Source: Alloprevotella sp. (GTDB lineage: Bacteria > Bacteroidota > Bacteroidia > Bacteroidales > Bacteroidaceae). Taken from it: DNA of 64,000 bases. The DNA lies in NCBI GenBank assembly GCA_017471505.1, contig JAFUTC010000007.1, positions 186,001-250,000 of the forward strand. Reading direction: 5' to 3'. Below the pieces are notes generated by a model, which worked only from the letters and a program-made list of their open reading frames with translations, did not search any database and was not told where the DNA came from. The translations under genes and the position numbers were made by a program. This document shows positions 1 through 8,328 of the stretch, one piece after another (the first letter of the stretch is position 1; each line of letters starts with the position of its first letter).

Positions 1-756
1 GGCGGTATGGCGGCGGCTTGCTACAAGCGTGGATTCGACCACATCCATATACCGACCACTCTTCTCGCTATGGTCGATGCTTCGATTGGTGGGAAAACGG
101 GTGTGAACCTTAACCACCTGAAAAACGAGATTGGTGTATTCAAGGCACCCACTATGGTATTGGTGGAAACAGAGTTTCTTAAGACACTTTCCGATAATGA
201 ACGATTGGCAGGCTATGCAGAAATGCTCAAGCATGCCCTTCTCTCCGACCGGCAGAACTGGGCACGACATTTGCGCTACTATTGGGAAGAACCCGACTAT
301 GACGAACTTGAGGCGCTCATCCTTTCCAGCCAGCAGATAAAGACGACTATCGTCAAGGCCGACCCTCTGGAGATCGAATTGCGTAAGTCATTGAACTTAG
401 GGCATACTTTTGGCCACGCATTTGAGGCATTTTTCAACCGAAAAGGCCGTCCGGTCAGCCACGGCTATTGTGTAGCCTGGGGACTGGTCTGTGCGCTCTA
501 TGCCAGCCATACGCAACTTGGCTTCCCCATTGATGCAATGCGTCAAACCTGCCAATATATTTTAAACTATTTCGGTCGTCCCGACGTCTTATGTAAGGAT
601 TATGAAGTTTTATACAGTCTGATGCTGCACGACAAGAAGAATGTGGGAGAACAAGTCTGTTTTGTACTTCTCGAGGACATTGGAAAACCTGTAATCAATA
701 ATATCTTAGACAAAGAAACTATTTTTGCCGCCCTCGATTTCCTTCGCGAAGGATGA
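1..756 (+). CDS. aroB: 3-dehydroquinate synthase, 3' part (gene begins before the window)
   Basis: This enzyme converts DAHP to 3-dehydroquinate, the second step of the shikimate pathway, using NAD and a divalent metal. The frame is open from base 1, so the true start lies upstream; about 251 residues are visible. The family's NAD- and metal-site segments are present: DASIGGKTGVNL near the start, the NERLAGYAEMLKHALL helix, and the metal-binding histidines of LNLGHTFGHAFE. The C-terminus looks complete. An FMN-binding protein follows 33 bp downstream on the same strand. The family assignment is firm; only the start is missing. Confidence 0.95.
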   Translation, partial: GGMAAACYKRGFDHIHIPTTLLAMVDASIGGKTGVNLNHLKNEIGVFKAPTMVLVETEFLKTLSDNERLAGYAEMLKHALLSDRQNWARHLRYYWEEPDYDELEALILSSQQIKTTIVKADPLEIELRKSLNLGHTFGHAFEAFFNRKGRPVSHGYCVAWGLVCALYASHTQLGFPIDAMRQTCQYILNYFGRPDVLCKDYEVLYSLMLHDKKNVGEQVCFVLLEDIGKPVINNILDKETIFAALDFLREG

Positions 757-789
757 CGGCTTTAAGAAACATCTAAATACAACTATCAC

Positions 790-1302
790 ATGAACATCAA
801 ATCTACTCTTATCATTTTGCTGATGAGCCTGACGGCAACACTTCCCATTCAAGCACAAAAATCGCAGAAAGCTACTGCGCAGAACACCGCTACAGTCAGC
901 GAGCCCAGTGCTCAGCAACTCCAGAAACTCGGCCTTACGGACGCAACTCTTAAGGAAGTGCGCTCAGGCATTTGGAAAGTTTCCGTAAAGAAACGCAATA
1001 AAGGCTACGTTATCAATAGTGGAGTCTATTCGCAAGGTACTGTGGGCTATAACGGTAATACCCCGCTGCTGGTGTATATCGCCAACGACAAAAAAGTCAC
1101 GTCGATTGTCAGCCTGCGTAATCGCGAGACTCCCAACTACTATCAGTATGCCGAAAAGATACTGAAAAACTGGTCTGGCAAACCTGTTAAGCAAGCAGCC
1201 AATATGAATGTCGATGCAGTGAGCGGTGCAACCTACTCATCAAAAGCCATTATCAAAAATGTGCAGGTTGCCATTGACGCCTATAATAAGTATTGCAAGT
1301 AG
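790..1302 (+). CDS. secreted FMN-binding domain protein
   Basis: This is a 170-residue protein with a clear signal peptide (residues 1-23, ending near IQAQ). The rest matches the small FMN-binding domain of NqrC and RnfG. The segment DAVSGATYSS (about 142-151) fits the site where an ApbE-type flavin transferase attaches FMN to threonine, here Thr148. I infer a periplasmic or surface flavoprotein carrying electrons, but there is no Nqr/Rnf operon here, so partner and substrate are unknown. It follows aroB closely and may be co-transcribed; a strong bidirectional terminator follows. The domain call is good, the role is not determined. Confidence 0.8.
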   Translation: MNIKSTLIILLMSLTATLPIQAQKSQKATAQNTATVSEPSAQQLQKLGLTDATLKEVRSGIWKVSVKKRNKGYVINSGVYSQGTVGYNGNTPLLVYIANDKKVTSIVSLRNRETPNYYQYAEKILKNWSGKPVKQAANMNVDAVSGATYSSKAIIKNVQVAIDAYNKYCK

Positions 1303-1322
1303 TCCGACAATAGTCTGCACAA

Positions 1323-1369
1323 AAAACATAGGGGCAAGATAGCGAATCGCTATCTTGCCCCTATGTTTT
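1323..1369. terminator. bidirectional intrinsic terminator
   Basis: A perfect 23-bp inverted repeat around a single central base. The outer A and T runs give a U tract in both directions. It ends aroB/FMN-binding transcription from the left and the queA operon from the right. Confidence 0.93.
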
Positions 1370-1377
1370 ATACGGCT

Positions 1378-2610
1378 CTACGCCAAAAACAACAGGCAAC
1401 TGTCTCCGTAACTTAGGAAGCGGAAGTCGCGACTAAGCGCATAGTCGTAAATCTCACGCCAACGCCCACCAACAAAAGCAGAAACCAACAGAAGCAACGT
1501 CGATTTCGGCTGGTGGAAGTTTGTTACCATCACATTGACATATTTAAACGAATAGCCCGGTGCTATAATAATTTGCGTGGAGCCTGTTATCGACTCGAGC
1601 GAATGTCTTTCCATGTACTCCAACAGACTTTCCAACGCCTCCGAAGCAGACAGCGGCTTGTCCGACTGTGCGGCGTACTCGTAGGGCAGCCACTGCGGAA
1701 CAAATAGTTCGTCGGGCGACAGGTCGGGATTATTCTTCACCTGCACGCCTATATAATACAGGCTCTCTATCGTACGCACCGACGTAGTACCAACGGCCAC
1801 GCAGCGTGCGCCATGGTTCAGCAAGGCGGCAATCGTATGTTTCGCGACACAAATCCATTCGGAATGCATCGTATGTCCATCTATCTTGTCGGTTTTAACG
1901 GGTTTGAATGTGCCGGCACCGACATGCAGCGTGATTTCATCGAGTTCCACGTGCTTATCCCTGAGGTTTTCGAGCACGGAAGGCGTAAAATGAAGTCCCG
2001 CAGTAGGAGCCGCCACCGAACCTTTAATCTTCGAATAGATTGTCTGATAGTCCGACAAATCACTATGCTCGGTTTTGCGGTTCAAATAAGGCGGTATCGG
2101 CAATTCACCGCAGGCGTCGAGAAGTTCGGCAAAGGTTACGGACTCGTCCGACCATTCAAAAACCACCTCAAAGCCACTTCCGCTCGGATTACCCCGTCGG
2201 GCCAACAGACAGATGGTCTTGTTGCCCACGGTCAGATACTTCTTCAGTATTCCGTCCTTCCACTTCTTGGCGTTGCCAATAAGGCAAACCCACGACACGC
2301 TATTTGTCGAGGCAAACGACACTTGGTAGTCGTGCGGGACAAGTGGTTCGAGGCAGAATATCTCAATGTGCGCACCCGATTCCTTTTGGAAATGGAGCCG
2401 TGCATATATGACCTTCGTATTGTTGAATATCATCAACGATTCCGGAGTTATATAATCCGTCAGGTGCTTAAAGACATCTTCCGACGGCTTTGCATCTTTC
2501 CAAACCAACATCTTGCATTCGTCGCGTTTCTCTATCGGAAACTTGGCAATGCGCTCATCTGGCAATTCGTAGTCGTAGTCTTTAATCTGAATGTGCCGTG
2601 TCTCAATCAT
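1378..2610 (-). CDS. queA: S-adenosylmethionine:tRNA ribosyltransferase-isomerase (long form)
   Basis: QueA transfers and isomerises the ribosyl group of SAM onto 7-aminomethyl-7-deazaguanine in tRNA, giving epoxyqueuosine. Family motifs include DYELPDERIAKFPIEKRDECKML at the N-terminus, the conserved GSVAAPTAGLHFT segment, HVGAGTFKPVK, and TNFHQPKSTLLLLVSAF near the C-terminus. At 410 residues it is longer than the usual 340-360, so it resembles the longer paralogue found in Bacteroidales rather than the minimal enzyme. It is the last gene of a minus-strand run, 19 bp after the C10 protease. The queuosine enzyme tgt is also in this window, at 55084. Confidence 0.9.
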   Translation of the reverse strand: MIETRHIQIKDYDYELPDERIAKFPIEKRDECKMLVWKDAKPSEDVFKHLTDYITPESLMIFNNTKVIYARLHFQKESGAHIEIFCLEPLVPHDYQVSFASTNSVSWVCLIGNAKKWKDGILKKYLTVGNKTICLLARRGNPSGSGFEVVFEWSDESVTFAELLDACGELPIPPYLNRKTEHSDLSDYQTIYSKIKGSVAAPTAGLHFTPSVLENLRDKHVELDEITLHVGAGTFKPVKTDKIDGHTMHSEWICVAKHTIAALLNHGARCVAVGTTSVRTIESLYYIGVQVKNNPDLSPDELFVPQWLPYEYAAQSDKPLSASEALESLLEYMERHSLESITGSTQIIIAPGYSFKYVNVMVTNFHQPKSTLLLLVSAFVGGRWREIYDYALSRDFRFLSYGDSCLLFLA

Positions 2611-2629
2611 CTCAAACTATGGTATTTCG

Positions 2630-4525
2630 TTAGTTATTATTCAACTGCTCTGGTAGCACGAGCACCTTGCTCTTGTTCTTTATGTAAACACCAGGTTCTA
2701 CTGGCTTGCGAATCCGAACTCCATTGATGTTGCGCCACACGGCTGGTTCTTCCGGCAGCGGCGCTATTTCGAATTCTATCTCGCGTACCACATTCCACGG
2801 ACTGCGTATGAGAATCTTATAGGACATGCCGTAGTCCAAATTCGTAAAGGTTACTTCGTCGTCCATTTCTCCCTCCGGTGCCAAATAAACCACGTGCGGA
2901 TGGCGCGGACCTTCGTTCGTCACGCCGTCAAGCGGCAGCAATTCGTAAATCACATTACGGCCGGTCCGGAAATCAGTATCCTCATTTCGCATGTGCAAGG
3001 TCACTTTGACGGCATTCGCCTCAACGAACTCGATTTGTGGTTCGTCGAATGTCATTTGCGCCTGGCGTCCGCCGGCAACATCGATGTCGGCAACCGCCTT
3101 GTAAGCCACTCCGTCGGGCGATATATATAATGTGCGTGCACCTCGGCTATTGAACTTCACATGTACGAGCCGCTCGCAAGTCTCTCCCGGATTCAGCGAC
3201 GAGGAAGAATAGCCTATGTAGTCAACACCGGCCAGCGGATTGGCAGCACCTTGCGGCGAAGTGAAAAGCACGGCCGGAGTGGTCAGTGCCTTATCCGACG
3301 TGTTCGTCAGTCGCAACAAAAGCCGCGTGTACATACCCGTATATGGCTCGTCGATAAATTCGTAGGAGGAAACCTCAATCTCGTCGCCCGTACGGTTAAT
3401 AGGTTCGGGCAGGCTGACGTTCTGGGCGTCAGGGTGAATAAAGACAGCCTCGTGGTTGACATAGAAACCGTCGCGTTGCCCCTCTTCCGTGTGTTCAAAA
3501 GGCCGTTCGCCGGTATAGAGCCATGCGAGGTCGAAAAATCCGTCATAAGCGCCGCCGTAGCCCCAATTCACATGGAAGAGTCCGTCTTCGTCCAATCCGT
3601 CAACCACAAAGGCATGTCCGCCCATGTGCTGAGTGTTTGCCGAATAATATACGGGGCGTTGGGCCAGCAGTTCGTTCTGTACCATCGTCAGCCAGTCGGC
3701 CGGCGAATAAGTATAACTGTCGGCATATTTCACATATTTCAAGCCGAACTTATCCTTAAGTGCGTCTTCCACCAGATAGGAATACGTGCCGCTGCTGCCT
3801 ATGCCCCACTGCATTTTCAGGGCTTGTCCGAGCCAATAGCTCAGTTTGGCCACGGCGTCGATGCTTTCTTCCGGTGCCGACTCGTCGTAGTCGTCGAGGA
3901 TTAGTCTGGTGTCCACCGACAGACCTGCTTCGGTCGGCTCAATGGTATAGTGCTCCGTACTCCATCCGTCGAGTTGTTGTTGAAGCGTATAGGTGCGCCG
4001 ATAGTAGGTAAGTATCTGCTCAAGCGATGTAGCCACGCATCCCACGTCGCAATGCTGCTGGCTAATGGTTCCATCGTCGTAGGTGTAGAGCGGACAGTAT
4101 TTATTGTAGGGAGCAGACTGATGGCGAACGGTGGTAAGGAGCGGCGCTACGGTTTGCTTGGCCTTCACCTGAAAATGTGTCAGACTGCGCGATGCCTGTC
4201 CCTTCTCCAACATCTCAACCCACTCTCTCAGTTGGATGGGCATATTGCCCGCCGTGTTTTGTCCGTAGCCGATGACCTTTTCGCCGTTGTCGTCGCTCGA
4301 CACCATAACAAAGCGATTCTGCACGTCTTGGAACACATAGACAAAGTCGCCTGCATGGAGCAGTTTCATTCGTGATGCCTGCGCCTGAGCCTCTCGTCCT
4401 TGCAAGAATGTGCGTGCTCTCTTCTGGGCACGTAGTTCTCTCGTCGTCTGCGACTGTGCCGCAAATGCGGAGCAGGCTAAAATCGTGACGACACATAGTC
4501 GTCGGAGCAAAGTGTCATATTTCAT
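2630..4525 (-). CDS. secreted C10-family (streptopain-like) cysteine protease
   Basis: This is a 631-residue extracytoplasmic cysteine protease. I place the start at 4525, where the ATG overlaps the upstream stop as ATGA and a signal peptide (residues 1-26) begins; an upstream start would bury that signal. A Spi-like propeptide occupies about 30-125. The catalytic core follows: nucleophile Cys163 in CDVGCVATS, His304 in GGHAFVVDG, and the VNWGYGG motif near 319-325. The last 35 residues (NGVRIRKP then GVYIKNKSKVLVL) resemble the short sorting tails of type IX secretion cargo in Prevotella-like bacteria, which suggests surface export or secretion. Catalysis is firmly supported; the substrate is unknown. 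Confidence 0.88.
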   Translation of the reverse strand: MKYDTLLRRLCVVTILACSAFAAQSQTTRELRAQKRARTFLQGREAQAQASRMKLLHAGDFVYVFQDVQNRFVMVSSDDNGEKVIGYGQNTAGNMPIQLREWVEMLEKGQASRSLTHFQVKAKQTVAPLLTTVRHQSAPYNKYCPLYTYDDGTISQQHCDVGCVATSLEQILTYYRRTYTLQQQLDGWSTEHYTIEPTEAGLSVDTRLILDDYDESAPEESIDAVAKLSYWLGQALKMQWGIGSSGTYSYLVEDALKDKFGLKYVKYADSYTYSPADWLTMVQNELLAQRPVYYSANTQHMGGHAFVVDGLDEDGLFHVNWGYGGAYDGFFDLAWLYTGERPFEHTEEGQRDGFYVNHEAVFIHPDAQNVSLPEPINRTGDEIEVSSYEFIDEPYTGMYTRLLLRLTNTSDKALTTPAVLFTSPQGAANPLAGVDYIGYSSSSLNPGETCERLVHVKFNSRGARTLYISPDGVAYKAVADIDVAGGRQAQMTFDEPQIEFVEANAVKVTLHMRNEDTDFRTGRNVIYELLPLDGVTNEGPRHPHVVYLAPEGEMDDEVTFTNLDYGMSYKILIRSPWNVVREIEFEIAPLPEEPAVWRNINGVRIRKPVEPGVYIKNKSKVLVLPEQLNNN

Positions 4526-5946
4526 AGGAGTGGAGAAAAGATGCGTATGGTAGATTCTATGAGGCGTTTCCACATTGGCCGGTTCAACCATTCGTCGATA
4601 TTGATTTCGGTGCAGTTTTCCATGTCGTGCAGGAACTTTTCCTTTAGTTGTATGGCGATTTCACGGTCGTAAAGGAGCGCATTGGCTTCGAAATTGTTCT
4701 CGTAACTACGGAAATCCATATTTGAAGAGCCTATCGAGCCGATTGCATCGTCTATCACCAGACTTTTAGCATGCAAGAATCCGCCTTCATAGCGATATAC
4801 TTTCACACCAGCCTTCAGCACATCGGCAAAATAACTCTCGTTGGCCCACTTCATAAGTTCCGAGTCGGGACGCATAGGCACCATGACCCGCACCTCTATG
4901 CCGGCAAACGATGCAGTCTGCAGTGCTTGCAAAATAGAGTCTGACGGAAGGAAATAGGGCGTTTGTATGTAAATGTAGCGACGGGCATTCTGGAAAAGCC
5001 ATGTTTGCAGATAGAGAATCGACGGACAATCGGAGAAAGGCGACGATGCCATAATCTGGCAATCGGTTCCGGCGGGCGAAGACGACTCTGTATTGGGGAA
5101 ATAGTCGGCATTTAGGTTTACGTCGTAGCGTGTAAGTCCCCAGTCCCATAGGAATACGGACTGCAAACTGCCCACGATGTCGCCCTCCAAGTACAGGTGC
5201 AGGTCGTTCCATCGATCCGTGCCGCGCGAGAAGTAGCGGACGGCGTAGTTCATGCCTCCGATAAATCCGTAGGTGCCGTCAACCACAACGATTTTCCTAT
5301 GGTTTCGGTAGTTGACACGGCGGGTCAGGCTTGGAAACCTAACCGGCTGCGAAGCGGCCACTATGCCTCCGGCTGCAATCAGCGGGTTGAAGAGCGAGTC
5401 GCTTACGTTCCAGTTGCCCACATCGTCGTAAAGCAGTCGCACCTCTATGCCCTCGCGTGCCTTGTCGGTCAGGGCGTCGATGAGCATACGCCCCACGCTG
5501 TCGTCCTCTATCAAATAGGTCTGTATATGGATGTGGTGACGGGCCTTGCCAATGGTTTGCAACAAATCGATAAAGAAATCGTCGGCGCAGTCGTATATCT
5601 TCTGTCGGCGGGCATATTGCGCCGGCATGAGATACTGTGTCTCGAGTGCATGCACCAATGGTTGCCACTGGTCGTCAATGTGGTTTGTCTGCCCGGGCCT
5701 ATACAGGGTGCGGATGCGCTTCTCGAAGTTGTGGGTCTCGCTATGGCGCAGTTTCCATTCCCTACGGAAGTCCTGCCCGAAAAAGTAGAACAGGATGAAA
5801 CCAACGATGGGCAGAAACCATACAATGAACAACCAGACGACAGTCTTGGCCGGCTGACGGTTTTCAAGCATCAGCACCAGCACCGTATTGGCCAACAGGA
5901 CCACATATACGGCTACCGCAATCCAAAACAAGACTTCTGCCCACAT
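4522..5946 (-). CDS. cls: cardiolipin synthase (phospholipase D family)
   Basis: This inner-membrane enzyme of 474 residues condenses phosphatidylglycerol to cardiolipin. Two N-terminal membrane helices (about 5-26 and 35-56, the PLDc_N region) precede two PLD domains, each with an HKD motif: HRKIVVVD from His216 and HAKSLVID from His392, each followed by a G-rich GGMN or GSSN segment. The start lies 3 bp after the helicase stop, and the stop overlaps the protease start (ATGA). The three genes are therefore probably translated from one message. Phosphatidyltransferase specificity (cardiolipin versus another lipid) cannot be read from sequence. Confidence 0.92.
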   Translation of the reverse strand: MWAEVLFWIAVAVYVVLLANTVLVLMLENRQPAKTVVWLFIVWFLPIVGFILFYFFGQDFRREWKLRHSETHNFEKRIRTLYRPGQTNHIDDQWQPLVHALETQYLMPAQYARRQKIYDCADDFFIDLLQTIGKARHHIHIQTYLIEDDSVGRMLIDALTDKAREGIEVRLLYDDVGNWNVSDSLFNPLIAAGGIVAASQPVRFPSLTRRVNYRNHRKIVVVDGTYGFIGGMNYAVRYFSRGTDRWNDLHLYLEGDIVGSLQSVFLWDWGLTRYDVNLNADYFPNTESSSPAGTDCQIMASSPFSDCPSILYLQTWLFQNARRYIYIQTPYFLPSDSILQALQTASFAGIEVRVMVPMRPDSELMKWANESYFADVLKAGVKVYRYEGGFLHAKSLVIDDAIGSIGSSNMDFRSYENNFEANALLYDREIAIQLKEKFLHDMENCTEINIDEWLNRPMWKRLIESTIRIFSPLL

Positions 5947-5949
5947 AGT

Positions 5950-7401
5950 TTAGTTGTTTCTGATGGTTTGGTTTTCCGGCCAGTTGACCAGATAAAGTTT
6001 GTCGGTGGTTCGGGTAAAGGCCGTGTAGAGCCAGCGTATGTAGCCGGCCACGTCCATAGTGGGAGGAATGTATCCCTGGTCGATAAACACGCGACGCCAT
6101 TGTCCGCCCTGCGCCTTGTGGCAAGTAACCGTGTAGGCGAACTTTATTTGCAAGGCGTTGTAATAGGCATCGTCGCGCACGTGCTTGTTGCGTTCTTTCT
6201 TGCCGGGCAGATACGAATAGTCGGCATAGACCCGCTGATAGAGTTGCTCGCTCTGCTCGGCCGTTAGCGAGGGCGACTCGGATGTCAGGGTATCGAGCAG
6301 CACCCGGCAACGCATCTCGTAGTTATCGTAGTCCGTGAAACGCAAATCGACATCGGCAAATCGGAATCCGTGTTCCGTGTGTTCGTTGCTGACGCGAACC
6401 ACCTGCGCACTGTCGCCATTGGCTATGAAGTCGAACGGCGGGCGTTCGTCGGCCGGAAGCATCTTGTGCAGGCGCTCTGTCCAGTAGTAATTGTTCTTCA
6501 CCACCATGATACGGTCGCCACGCGTAAGGACGTCCTCGCGGTCGAATATGCGTTCGCGGATGCCCATATTGTAGAGCATGGCCCGCTTGTTGCTGAGCGT
6601 CACCACGATAGTCTGGTCCTCGCCTTCCTTTGAGTAGCCGTCCTCGAGCAGTTCCAGAAAGTCGGCCCCGCCTATCAGCTGCACGTCGCCGTGCTCACCA
6701 ATAGAAATGGACGGCAGTTGCAAGGGCGCATTGACCAGTTGCTCGCGCAGACTGGTGGCATTTGCCAGCACGTCGGAATGGGCTTCCTGACGAACCACCT
6801 GACTAAGGTTTTCGTGGAATACGCGGAAGCCGAGACGCTCGAAGGTTTCGGGCAGAAGCGACGGACTTGCCTCCTCGCCCACGGGAGGAAGTTGCGCCAA
6901 GTCGCCCATAAGCAACAGTTTGCACCCACTTCCGCTATAGACATACTGCAGTAAGTCGTCGAGAAGCCGGCCCGTTCCGAAGAGCGTATCGGGATTGGTT
7001 TCATTGGCAAGCATCGACGCCTCGTCAACTACGAAGAGCGTGTTCTGGCGCTTATTGAAGCCGAGCGAGAAACGGGTCTGCTCGCCCTCGAATGCCTGCT
7101 GTCGATAGATGATGCGGTGCACCGTGTGGGCCGGCATATCGGAATAGGCGGAAAACACCTTGGCTGCCCGGCCCGTAGGCGCCAACAGCGCCACGCTGCG
7201 GTCCAGCCGGCGCATCGAACGTACCAGTGCCGACACAAGCGAGGTCTTTCCGGTGCCGGCATAGCCCGTCAGGATGAAAACCTCGCGGCCGTGCGACGAC
7301 AAGATAAAGCGAGCCAACGACTGCACGGCCTTTTCCTGGTCGGCAGTAAAGGGGTGCTTGAACTCCTCGGACAAACTTGCGATGAAACTATCGATAATCA
7401 T
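5950..7401 (-). CDS. RecD/Dda-like ATP-dependent DNA helicase
   Basis: This is a superfamily 1B helicase of 483 residues. Walker A is GYAGTGKT (46-53), Walker B is VVDEAS (124-129), and the C-terminal UvrD-like motif includes TVTCHKAQGGQW. It lacks the long N-terminal domains of RecD and RecD2, so it is a compact stand-alone member like Dda or the ExoV-alpha-related proteins common in Bacteroidota. A role in repair or recombination is inferred from family only. It is the first gene of the minus-strand run with cls, the C10 protease and queA, with a good promoter just upstream. Confidence 0.88.
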   Translation of the reverse strand: MIIDSFIASLSEEFKHPFTADQEKAVQSLARFILSSHGREVFILTGYAGTGKTSLVSALVRSMRRLDRSVALLAPTGRAAKVFSAYSDMPAHTVHRIIYRQQAFEGEQTRFSLGFNKRQNTLFVVDEASMLANETNPDTLFGTGRLLDDLLQYVYSGSGCKLLLMGDLAQLPPVGEEASPSLLPETFERLGFRVFHENLSQVVRQEAHSDVLANATSLREQLVNAPLQLPSISIGEHGDVQLIGGADFLELLEDGYSKEGEDQTIVVTLSNKRAMLYNMGIRERIFDREDVLTRGDRIMVVKNNYYWTERLHKMLPADERPPFDFIANGDSAQVVRVSNEHTEHGFRFADVDLRFTDYDNYEMRCRVLLDTLTSESPSLTAEQSEQLYQRVYADYSYLPGKKERNKHVRDDAYYNALQIKFAYTVTCHKAQGGQWRRVFIDQGYIPPTMDVAGYIRWLYTAFTRTTDKLYLVNWPENQTIRNN

Positions 7402-7434
7402 ACGGACAATCGTGTAGGACTACAAAATCCCATA

Positions 7435-7464
7435 CAAATGTAAACATTTATTTATGGTTGGCAA
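7435..7464 (-). promoter_or_regulatory. Bacteroidota-type promoter for the helicase operon
   Basis: On the minus strand TACATTTG (7442-7435) fits the -7 consensus TAnnTTTG, and TTG (7464-7462) lies 19 bp upstream as the -33 element. It is correctly placed for the gene starting at 7401. Confidence 0.6.
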
Positions 7465-7508
7465 TAAGAAAGCCGATTTAACTCTCACAACCACCGTATA
7501 ATCCGCGC

Positions 7509-7607
7509 GACGCATAAGGGCGCATTCCATTCCAAGGCTTGAAATGTGCGTTTCAGGGCTTGGAATGAGCATTTCAAGCCCTGAAACGGAAAATAGCATT
7601 ATGCAAT
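7509..7607. repeat. 99-bp module of five phased palindromes (AT-GC-GC-GC-AT type)
   Basis: Five 15-bp units are spaced by exactly 6 bp: 7509-7523, 7530-7544, 7551-7565, 7572-7586 and 7593-7607. The middle three match TTYCARRSYYTGRAA. The right outer unit is ATAGCATTATGCAAT and the left outer unit is a decayed relative (GACGCATAAGGGCGC). The outer spacers (ATTCCA, CGGAAA) mirror each other, so the whole module is roughly symmetric about its centre. It lies between the divergent promoters of the helicase operon and the TetR gene. Function unknown. Confidence 0.88.
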
Positions 7608-7657
7608 GAAAGAAAAAATATCGGGGTCGGAAGAAACGCAAATAGAAAAGAAAAAAC

Positions 7658-7665
7658 TATCTTTG
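7658..7665 (+). promoter_or_regulatory. -7 element for the TetR gene
   Basis: TATCTTTG fits TAnnTTTG exactly and lies 27 bp before the ATG at 7693. No clear -33 TTTG is visible at the right spacing. Confidence 0.55.
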
Positions 7666-7692
7666 CTTTTTTAGGAACAAACTGCATTCACC

Positions 7693-8304
7693 ATGTCAAT
7701 CAGCAAGACCCGCAATCATTTTATAGAAGTGGCACGCGAACTTTTCGCCGTGAAAGGCTATGAAACCACTACGATGAACGACATTGCAAAGGTTTCGGGT
7801 CGCGGAAGGCGTACGCTCTACACCTATTTCCGTAGCAAGGAAGAAATCTACTATGCCGTAATCAGCAACGAGCTTGAGGGATTGTCCGAAAAACTTGACG
7901 CAGTGACTGCCATGCATATACGGCCGGAAGAAAAACTCATGCGGCTCATCTACACCCACCTCAACGCCATTCGCGAGACAGTGGTTCGAAACGGCTCGCT
8001 ACGCGCCGAGTTCTTTCGCAACATTTGGAAGGTGGAGCGGGTTAGGAAATCGTTCGACGCCGAAGAGCGTAGCATCATCACCCGCATCCTGGAAGAAGGC
8101 GTGCAAAAGAAAATCTTCCATATCGACCACATCGGACTCATGGCCGATATCATACACTACACGACCAAGGGCCTGGAAGTTCCCTACATATACGACCGCC
8201 TCGGAATCGGACTCACGGAAGAGGAATCGATACCCATCGTGCAGCATATCATAAACCAGGCGCTCGGAATCGCCCAGTCTGTCACGCCACCAAGCAACAA
8301 ATAA
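7693..8304 (+). CDS. TetR/AcrR-family transcriptional regulator
   Basis: A 203-residue protein with an N-terminal TetR helix-turn-helix (about residues 8-54: IEVARELFAVKGYETTTMND, then a recognition helix ending RRTLYTYFRSKEEIYYAVI). The C-terminal ligand or dimer domain is not similar to anything I recognise. It sits 24 bp upstream of fabG on the same strand, so it may sense acyl groups or membrane state and control fatty-acid synthesis; that is inference from position only. The 99-bp palindrome module upstream is a candidate operator, but the same module occurs at unrelated genes, which argues against a local role. Confidence 0.88.
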   Translation: MSISKTRNHFIEVARELFAVKGYETTTMNDIAKVSGRGRRTLYTYFRSKEEIYYAVISNELEGLSEKLDAVTAMHIRPEEKLMRLIYTHLNAIRETVVRNGSLRAEFFRNIWKVERVRKSFDAEERSIITRILEEGVQKKIFHIDHIGLMADIIHYTTKGLEVPYIYDRLGIGLTEEESIPIVQHIINQALGIAQSVTPPSNK

Positions 8305-8328
8305 ACTGACTAAATAATACCTAAAGAC

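Noticed and set aside
1813..4375. Long open frames on the plus strand opposite queA and the C10 protease
   Set aside because: They are antisense to genes with clear family motifs, and show no recognisable protein features.
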